Origin: Streptomyces sp. NBC_01231
GTDB lineage: Bacteria; Actinomycetota; Actinomycetes; Streptomycetales; Streptomycetaceae
NCBI GenBank assembly: GCA_035999765.1
Contig: CP108521.1
Span: 310,001-374,000, forward strand
Direction of reading: 5' to 3'
Length of the DNA: 64,000 nt
The notes under the pieces are model-generated. The model had not been told where the DNA came from. It searched no databases and saw only the letters and a list, made by a program, of their open reading frames with translations. Both the position numbers and the translations under genes were made by a program. Within the stretch, counting starts at the first letter, position 1. Every line of letters begins with the position of its first letter. Positions 36,915-64,000 of this stretch are shown here, piece after piece.

Positions 36915-37961
36915 ATGAGGGTCGAAGGCGTTCACATTGATGCGCTCGGGGTTGATCTCCATGAATGGATCAGCGTCGAGAAGGCGGCCGAGGACGGGCT
37001 CCTGGCGGCGGAAACGCACGCGGACACGGGACTGACGGGTGTGTATGTGGCCCCCGAGGTCCCGGCGCTCGACATGGCGGTGAATTCCGCTCGTACGGCG
37101 TTGGACCGGGCGAAGACCGATCCTGAGGCCATTGCGACGCACATCCACAGCAGCGTCAACTACCAGGCTCCTGCCGGGTCTTACCCACCGGGGTACGTCC
37201 TGCGGGAGCTGGGGTTGGGCACGATCCCCGCCTTCTATCTGCAGCAGGGCTGCAATGGCATGCTCAGTGCGATGGAAGTGGCCATCGGTCAGATCACCGG
37301 CGCCGGTGAGGCGGAGGCGGTGTTGCTGACCACCGGCGAGAACTGGAACTCGCCGGGTATCAACCGCTGGACGGACGGCCAGAATCAGTCGTGCATTCTG
37401 GGGGACGGCGGAGCATCGGTCCTGTTGAGCGCCCACCAGGGCTTCGCCGAGGTGAGGTCGCTGAACGCCGGGGTGCTGCACCGACTGGAGAAGTGGCACC
37501 GCGGTGACGGGCCGCTGATCAACCTCGAATCCGACGCCGCGTCCGAAATGGCGGAGATGGGAGAGCGGGTCATGCGCTTCCATGACGCCGACCTCTCGAT
37601 GGCGGAGACGCTGGAGAAGATGTCCGTGTTCGACCTGGAGATCATGCAACGCTCTCTGGTCGATGCCGGTCTGAACGCCTCGGACATCACCAAGGTCGTA
37701 TCGCTCAATGTGGACGGCCGGGTGGTCGAATACACGGTGATGGTCCCCCTGGGGGTGCCGATGTCCCGATCAGGATGGGAGTTCGGCAAGAGCGTCGGGC
37801 ACATCGGGGGTGCCGACCCCTTCATCGCTCTGGAGCACCTCGTGCGGACGCGTGAGGTGACGGCGGGCGACCATGTGCTGCTGACCTCCCAGGGGCCGGG
37901 CTGGATCTGCACGGCGGCCGTCGTGACGATCAACGAGACACCGGCCTGGGCGGTGGCCTGA
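36915..37961 (+). CDS. KAS III-like acyltransferase (CerJ/DpsC-like family)
   Basis: The 348-residue thiolase-fold protein starts at ATG 36915, after AGAGGAAT. Its nucleophile is Cys113 in YLQQGCNGML. At the place of the usual FabH HQAN box it has SLNVDGR, and instead of GNTSAAS it has VGHIGGAD (His296, Asp301). These changes are typical of the KAS III relatives that transfer acyl groups in secondary metabolism rather than start fatty acid synthesis. It sits 64 bp downstream of the CAL protein in the same operon. The likely job is to take the aryl group from that ACP and transfer it to an acceptor (sugar hydroxyl, or a two-carbon extension). The reaction type is inferred; family membership is secure. 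Confidence 0.85.
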   Translation: MRVEGVHIDALGVDLHEWISVEKAAEDGLLAAETHADTGLTGVYVAPEVPALDMAVNSARTALDRAKTDPEAIATHIHSSVNYQAPAGSYPPGYVLRELGLGTIPAFYLQQGCNGMLSAMEVAIGQITGAGEAEAVLLTTGENWNSPGINRWTDGQNQSCILGDGGASVLLSAHQGFAEVRSLNAGVLHRLEKWHRGDGPLINLESDAASEMAEMGERVMRFHDADLSMAETLEKMSVFDLEIMQRSLVDAGLNASDITKVVSLNVDGRVVEYTVMVPLGVPMSRSGWEFGKSVGHIGGADPFIALEHLVRTREVTAGDHVLLTSQGPGWICTAAVVTINETPAWAVA

Positions 37962-37973
37962 CTCGGCAGACGG

Positions 37974-39221
37974 TCAGCGTTCGGCGACCAGCTTCTCCAG
38001 TACGGAGACGGTTTCATGGGCGCTCGGCATGGCGGCGACTTCGTCACGGACCCGGCGTGCCGACGCGGCGTGCTGGGGGTCGTCGACCAGGCGGAGGACT
38101 TGTGCGCGAACCTGGGCGGCGTTGACTTCGCTGTGGTGGACGAAGAACCCGGCGCCCTCGCGCTCCAGTGACCGTCCGCGGAGTTCCTGGTCGGCGATGT
38201 ACGTGGACATCACCAGCTGGGGGACGGCGTGGACCATGGCGGTGCAGAAGGTGCCCCAGCCGCCGTGATGGATCACCGCGGAGCAACTGGGCAGCAGCGT
38301 GTCCAGGGCCACGTCGTCGACGATGCGGGCGTTCGCCGGGACGGGACCGAGCTCGGCACGCTGTCCGGGCAGGACTGCCGCGACGACCTCGATGTCGAGG
38401 TCCGACAGGGCATCGAGGACGGTGGGGATCGAGACGTAGTCCCCACCGAAGGCCTCGGTGTTCATGTTGCCCAGGCTCAGGCAGATACGTGGGCGCTTGG
38501 GCGCTTGGCGCAGCCAGTCCCACACCACGGTGGTCCCGTTGTAGGGCTGGTAGCGCATGGGCAGTTGGCGCAGTGTGCTGGGGAGACTCAGGCTCGGCGG
38601 CAGCGAGTCGATGGTGTACTGGCCTTGGAGCAGTTCCTCGTCACACACGGCTCCGTAGAGCCGTCCCCAGCCGTTCATCCAGTCGGAGAGGGGGTCGACG
38701 CGCTCGGATTCGGGCACCTGCCGCATGAGTTCCACGTAGTTGCTGCGAGTACGTCCGTAGACGTCCGCGGACCAGAGCATCCGCACATGGAGAGCGCCGG
38801 TGACGCGGGCTGCCAGTGCCCCGGCATAGGAGAGCGGATCCCGGACGACCAGGTCCGGCTGCCAGCTCTCGGCGAGGGCGAGCAGGTCCTCCATGACCGG
38901 ATCGTTGTAGAGGGCGTAGCCCAGGGGGACGCTGAGCTCGTAACAGCTGCGCAGGGTGGGCCAGTCCGCTTCTCCCTGGGCGAGGCGGCTCCAGTTGGTC
39001 ACCTCCATGTCCTGGTACTCACGGGCGGCCGGCAGCTTGGAGTACAGCGTGTTGTCGCCGCCGACCGGCGCGGCGGCGAGACCCGTGCGGGTGATCACGT
39101 CGGTGAAACCCGGGCTGTTGGGCATCAGGACCTCGTGCCCGGCCGCCTTCAGAGCCCACGCCAACGGCACTTGGCCATAGAGGTGTGACTTCTCCGGCAG
39201 ACATGTGAACATCACCTTCAT
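37974..39221 (-). CDS. Glycosyltransferase, activator-dependent macrolide family
   Basis: The 415-residue GT-B protein (start ATG 39221, MKVMFTCLPEKSHLYGQ, with AAAGGA about 12 bp upstream) has the C-terminal nucleotide-sugar motif IHHGGWGTFCTAM and then DQELRGRSLEREGAG. It resembles EryCIII/DesVII-type enzymes, which transfer a TDP-deoxysugar to a macrolide and usually need a P450-like helper protein. No helper and no deoxysugar biosynthesis genes are in the window. It lies downstream of pksC on the same strand (178 bp gap) and converges with the KAS III gene (12 bp gap). Confidence 0.9.
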   Translation of the reverse strand: MKVMFTCLPEKSHLYGQVPLAWALKAAGHEVLMPNSPGFTDVITRTGLAAAPVGGDNTLYSKLPAAREYQDMEVTNWSRLAQGEADWPTLRSCYELSVPLGYALYNDPVMEDLLALAESWQPDLVVRDPLSYAGALAARVTGALHVRMLWSADVYGRTRSNYVELMRQVPESERVDPLSDWMNGWGRLYGAVCDEELLQGQYTIDSLPPSLSLPSTLRQLPMRYQPYNGTTVVWDWLRQAPKRPRICLSLGNMNTEAFGGDYVSIPTVLDALSDLDIEVVAAVLPGQRAELGPVPANARIVDDVALDTLLPSCSAVIHHGGWGTFCTAMVHAVPQLVMSTYIADQELRGRSLEREGAGFFVHHSEVNAAQVRAQVLRLVDDPQHAASARRVRDEVAAMPSAHETVSVLEKLVAER

Positions 39222-39339
39222 GCCGTCTTTGTTCCTTTCCGACCGGTGCCGCGGGTGGTTGCCGCAGGCCACCGGAGCTCTCTTACGGCCATGACTGCAG
39301 ATGGTGCTCCCGGAGGGGACGGCCGGGGGATGCGGACCG

Positions 39340-39362
39340 CTGGAGACTGGGACTTCCTCCAG
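39340..39362. promoter_or_regulatory. Small inverted repeat between pksC and the glycosyltransferase gene
   Basis: CTGGAG (39340-39345) and CTCCAG (39357-39362) are separated by 11 nt. It could be a weak hairpin or an operator. The right part also resembles a degenerate PimM-type site, but too loosely to claim. Confidence 0.3.
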
Positions 39363-39399
39363 ACATCAACGGGCTCCCGGCCGGGGTGGTCCGGCGGTC

Positions 39400-50550
<11,151 letters not shown>

Positions 50551-50620
50551 GCGTGTTCATCCGTTCCCCGGTCCCGTGCAGTCCTGTGCGGTCCTGTGCG
50601 CGGTGTGCCGCGCCGCGTGC

Positions 50621-60979
<10,359 letters not shown>

Positions 60980-61060
60980 GCGTGTCACTTCCTTGTGCCG
61001 GCCGGGCGGGGATGGGCAGATCGTGGGTCGGCGAGCCGGTCGGCTCGCGGCGGTCGCGCG

Positions 61061-64000
61061 TCACGGGGCGCCCAGCTCCTTGTCGATGAGGTCGAACAGC
61101 TCACTCGCCGTCTCGACCGATTCCAGTGCCGCGTCCTGCGGGCCGACGGGCGCGCCGGTCGCCACCGGCTCACCGCTCCAGGCGGCCAGCAGGGCCCGCA
61201 GTCGGGCGGTGACGCGGGAACGGTCCGACTCGTCGTCCACGTCGGCACCGCTGAGCGTCGCCTCGAGCCGGTCCATCTCGCCGAGCAGTGCCTCGGCCCC
61301 GCCGGGGGCGTCGGGCAGGTCCAGTTCGGCCAGCAGGTAGCCGACCTGAGCCGCGGGGGTCGGATAGTCGAACACCAGAGTGGCCGGCAGGCGCAGTCCT
61401 GTGACGGCGCCCAGGCGGTTGCGCAGTTCCACGGCGGTGAGCGAGTCGAAGCCGAGCTCCTTGAAGGTCTGCTCGGGGTCGACGGCCCCGCCGGACGCGT
61501 GTCCGAGGACCGCGGCGGCCTGTTCGCCGACCAGGTCGAGCATCCGCTGTTCGCGGTCGGGCACGGACAGTCCGGCCAGTTGCTCGATGAGTGTGAGCGG
61601 GGCCGGGCCGCTGCCGGACGCGGGCACGGCGGCTTGGACGCGGCGTCGGGCGACACCCCGGACCATGCCGCGCAGCAGCGGCGGCAGTACGTCGGCGTGT
61701 TCCCGCATGGCCGCGGCGTCGAGGGCCATCGGCAGCAGGGCCGCGCGGTCTCCGTCCGTGCCGGCGTCGAGCAGGCGCATGCCCTGCTCGGCGCCGAGCG
61801 GGACCATCCCGGTGCGCGCGTGCCGGTCCCGGTCGCTGTCCGCCAGCGTTCCGGTCATGCCCGCGTCGGGCAGCCAGGTGCCCCAGGCGAGGGACACGGC
61901 CGGGAGACCGAGGTCGTGCCGGTGCTGGGCGAGCGCGTCGAGGAAGGCGTTGGCGGCCGAGTAGTTGGCCTGGCCCGCCCCACCGAACGTGCCGGCGACC
62001 GAGGAGAACACCACGAACTGGGCCAGGTCCATGTCCCGGGTCAGCTCGTGCAGGTTGACCACCGCGTCCGCCTTCGGCCGCAGCGCCCGGTCGATCTGCT
62101 CGGACGTCATCGAGTCGACCACACCGTCCGCGAGGACTCCCGCGGTGTGCACGACGGCGGTCAGCGGATGCTGGGCGGGCAGACCGTCGAGCAGGGCGGC
62201 CAGGGCGGTGCGGTCCGCCGCGTCGCAGGCGACGACGGACACATCGGCGCCCAGTGCCGCGAGTTCCTCACGCAGCTCGGCAGCGCCGGGCGCGTCGGGG
62301 CCGCGCCGACTCGCCACCACCAGGTGACGTACGCCGCGTTCGGCCACCAGGTGACGGGCTGTCAGGCGTCCCAGTCCCCCGGTGCCGCCGGTCAGCAGGA
62401 CCGTGCCGTCCGGGTCGAGCGCGGTGGGCACGGTCAGGACAACCTTGCCGACGTGCCGGGCCTGGCTCATGTGGCGGAACGCCTCGGGAGCCCGGCGCAC
62501 GTCCCACACGGCCATCGGCAACGGCCTGAACACGCCCTCCTCGAAGAGCGCCAGCAACTCGGCGAGGATCTCGCCGATCCGGTCCGGTCCGGCCTCGATC
62601 AGGTCGAAAGCCCGGTAGACGACGTCCGGGTGGTCCGTCGCCACCTGCCGCGGGTCCCGCACGTCGGTCTTGCCCATCTCCAGGAACCGACCGCCGCGCG
62701 ACACAAGCCGCAGCGACGCGTCCACGAACTCCCCTGCCAATGAGTCGAGTACGACGTCCACGCCTCGCCCACCGGTGACGTCGAGGAACGCCTTCTCGAA
62801 GTTCAGGTCACGCGACGAGGCGATGTGCGCGTCGTCCAGCCCGGCGGCCCGCAGCGCGTCCCACTTGCCGGGTGACGCGGTACCGAAGACCTCGGCGCCC
62901 AGATGCCGGGCGAGCCGCACGGCCGCTGTGCCCACTCCGCCCGCGGCCGCGTGGACCAGCACCGACTGGCCGGGGCGCAGCGCACCGAGGTCGACCAGCC
63001 CGTAGTACGCGGTCAGATGGACGAACGTCGCGGTCGCCGCCTCGGCGAAGGACCAGCCGGGCGGGATCCGTACGACCATCCGCTCGTCCGCCACGGCCAG
63101 GGGCCCGAAGGAGCCGGAGAACATGCCCATCACGCGGTCACCCGAGCCGACCCCGGTCACCTCGGACCCGACCTCGGTGACGACACCGGCTCCCTCCATG
63201 CCGATGGCCGTGGCGTCACCGGGGTACATGCCCAGTGCGGTGAGCACGTCGCGGAAGTTGATGCCCGCGGCCCGCACCTCGATCCGCACCTCACGCGGGG
63301 CGAGTGGCCGGGTGGCCTCGGGGCACTTGACGAGCCGGAGGCCCTCCAGGGTGCCCTTCTCCTCGACGCCGAGCCGCCAGGCGACGGCGTCCTCGGGCAC
63401 GGACAGTGCCAGGTCGGCTGCGAGCGGGACGATTCTCGGCGTGCTCACCAGCCCTTCGCGTACGGCGAGTTCGAGTTCACCGGAGGCGAGGGCGGTCGGC
63501 AGCGCGGCCACCGACTCGGGGGCGCCATCGAGGTCGACGAGGACGAAGCGGCCCGGGTTCTCGGAACGCGCCGCCCGAACCAGGCCCCACACGGCGGCCT
63601 GGGCGGGGTCCACCGGCCGGGACCCGACGCGCATCGCGTCCCGGGTGACGACGGCCAGCCGAGCGTGCGCGAAGCGAGGCTCCTCCAGCCAGCGCTGGAC
63701 GAGGCCCAGTGCCTGTTCGACCGTGGCGCGAGCGGCCTGGGCCAGATCGCCCTGGGCGGAGGCAGCCATCGCGAACAGCACGGTGTCGGGGATGAGGTCG
63801 CCGGAGTCGACGAGCGCGTCCAGGTCGGGATGGGGGCCGGTGGGGAAGCCCACGCCTTCTGGCCCGCTGCCCACAACGGCCCACTTCGTGGCCCTTGATG
63901 CGGCGTCCGCGGCCACTGGCGTCCACTCCAGTTCGTGCAGCCCCTCCTGGTGGGCCGCACCAACGGTCGGAGCGATGATGTCGCCGGGGATTTCCCGCAG
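61061..64000 (-). CDS. Type I polyketide synthase, C-terminal part: ER-KR-ACP (pksE), cut by the window edge
   Basis: The frame is open to base 64000. The visible part begins in the beta-hairpin before the KR structural half (LHELEWTPV), followed by a complete enoylreductase ([16 protein letters not shown], then the NADPH motif [12 protein letters not shown] at about 62930), a KR (TGGTGGLG near 62390; GQANYSAAN near 61960; LAD motif), one ACP (GFDSL near 61450) and a C-terminal docking tail ending [13 protein letters not shown]. The presence of ER and KR implies a fully reducing module, with DH, KS and AT outside the window. It ends 81 bp before pksD and should pass its chain to it. It is the only ER in the window. 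Confidence 0.93.
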   Translation of the reverse strand: MREIPGDIIAPTVGAAHQEGLHELEWTPVAADAASRATKWAVVGSGPEGVGFPTGPHPDLDALVDSGDLIPDTVLFAMAASAQGDLAQAARATVEQALGLVQRWLEEPRFAHARLAVVTRDAMRVGSRPVDPAQAAVWGLVRAARSENPGRFVLVDLDGAPESVAALPTALASGELELAVREGLVSTPRIVPLAADLALSVPEDAVAWRLGVEEKGTLEGLRLVKCPEATRPLAPREVRIEVRAAGINFRDVLTALGMYPGDATAIGMEGAGVVTEVGSEVTGVGSGDRVMGMFSGSFGPLAVADERMVVRIPPGWSFAEAATATFVHLTAYYGLVDLGALRPGQSVLVHAAAGGVGTAAVRLARHLGAEVFGTASPGKWDALRAAGLDDAHIASSRDLNFEKAFLDVTGGRGVDVVLDSLAGEFVDASLRLVSRGGRFLEMGKTDVRDPRQVATDHPDVVYRAFDLIEAGPDRIGEILAELLALFEEGVFRPLPMAVWDVRRAPEAFRHMSQARHVGKVVLTVPTALDPDGTVLLTGGTGGLGRLTARHLVAERGVRHLVVASRRGPDAPGAAELREELAALGADVSVVACDAADRTALAALLDGLPAQHPLTAVVHTAGVLADGVVDSMTSEQIDRALRPKADAVVNLHELTRDMDLAQFVVFSSVAGTFGGAGQANYSAANAFLDALAQHRHDLGLPAVSLAWGTWLPDAGMTGTLADSDRDRHARTGMVPLGAEQGMRLLDAGTDGDRAALLPMALDAAAMREHADVLPPLLRGMVRGVARRRVQAAVPASGSGPAPLTLIEQLAGLSVPDREQRMLDLVGEQAAAVLGHASGGAVDPEQTFKELGFDSLTAVELRNRLGAVTGLRLPATLVFDYPTPAAQVGYLLAELDLPDAPGGAEALLGEMDRLEATLSGADVDDESDRSRVTARLRALLAAWSGEPVATGAPVGPQDAALESVETASELFDLIDKELGAP

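Noticed and set aside
39347..39362. Second loose PimM-like match upstream of the glycosyltransferase gene
   Set aside because: Only about 12 of 16 positions fit and the central bases are wrong.

Overview
This window looks like part of a Streptomyces-type actinomycete chromosome. The GC content is very high, almost every long reverse-frame ORF is a shadow of a type I polyketide synthase (PKS), and the regulators, ferredoxin and ABC transporter all have Streptomyces-like character. Nearly the whole window is one natural-product gene cluster, open at both ends: a LuxR/LAL regulator is cut at the left edge and a PKS is cut at the right edge.

Layout: (1) 1-3348, two + strand regulators, a LAL-type LuxR protein (5' end outside the window, one in-frame TTA codon) and a small PAS-LuxR protein of the PimM type. 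(2) 3745-23415, two - strand PKSs. pksB (two modules) is followed downstream by pksA (two modules); all four ATs look malonyl-specific. (3) 23701-37961, a central block with four futalosine-pathway genes (mqnD on -; mqnE, mqnA and mqnC on +), a [3Fe-4S] ferredoxin, a small DUF6069-like membrane protein, a type II thioesterase, a two-gene DrrAB-type exporter, an unusual adenylating PKS-like protein (CAL-DH-KR-ACP with no KS or AT) and a KAS III-like acyltransferase. From 27526 to 37961 the + strand genes are close enough to be one operon. (4) 37974-64000, - strand: a truncated reducing PKS, then pksD (two modules), pksC (two modules plus thioesterase), then an activator-type glycosyltransferase.

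How it fits together (inference): MqnA, MqnE, MqnC and MqnD convert chorismate towards 1,4-dihydroxy-6-naphthoate, the bicyclic precursor of menaquinone. The futalosine hydrolase step (MqnB) is not here and would have to come from elsewhere. The CAL-DH-KR-ACP protein and the KAS III-like enzyme follow mqnA/mqnC in the same operon. They are good candidates for activating this acid and moving it onto a sugar or polyketide acceptor. The large PKSs build a polyhydroxylated macrolide released by the pksC thioesterase, and the glycosyltransferase decorates it. From memory, this matches the known naphthoquinone-bearing glycosylated macrolides (PM100117/PM100118 of Streptomyces caniferus, whose cluster was reported to carry four futalosine-pathway homologues; axenomycin and langkolide are structurally related). 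I therefore propose a naphthoquinone macrolide of that family. The exact product cannot be fixed from this window.

The PKS genes carry conspicuous recombination marks: a 937 bp block duplicated between pksA and pksB with about five mismatches, a 374 bp identical AT block inside pksB, and many in-frame short tandem repeats at linkers and loops.
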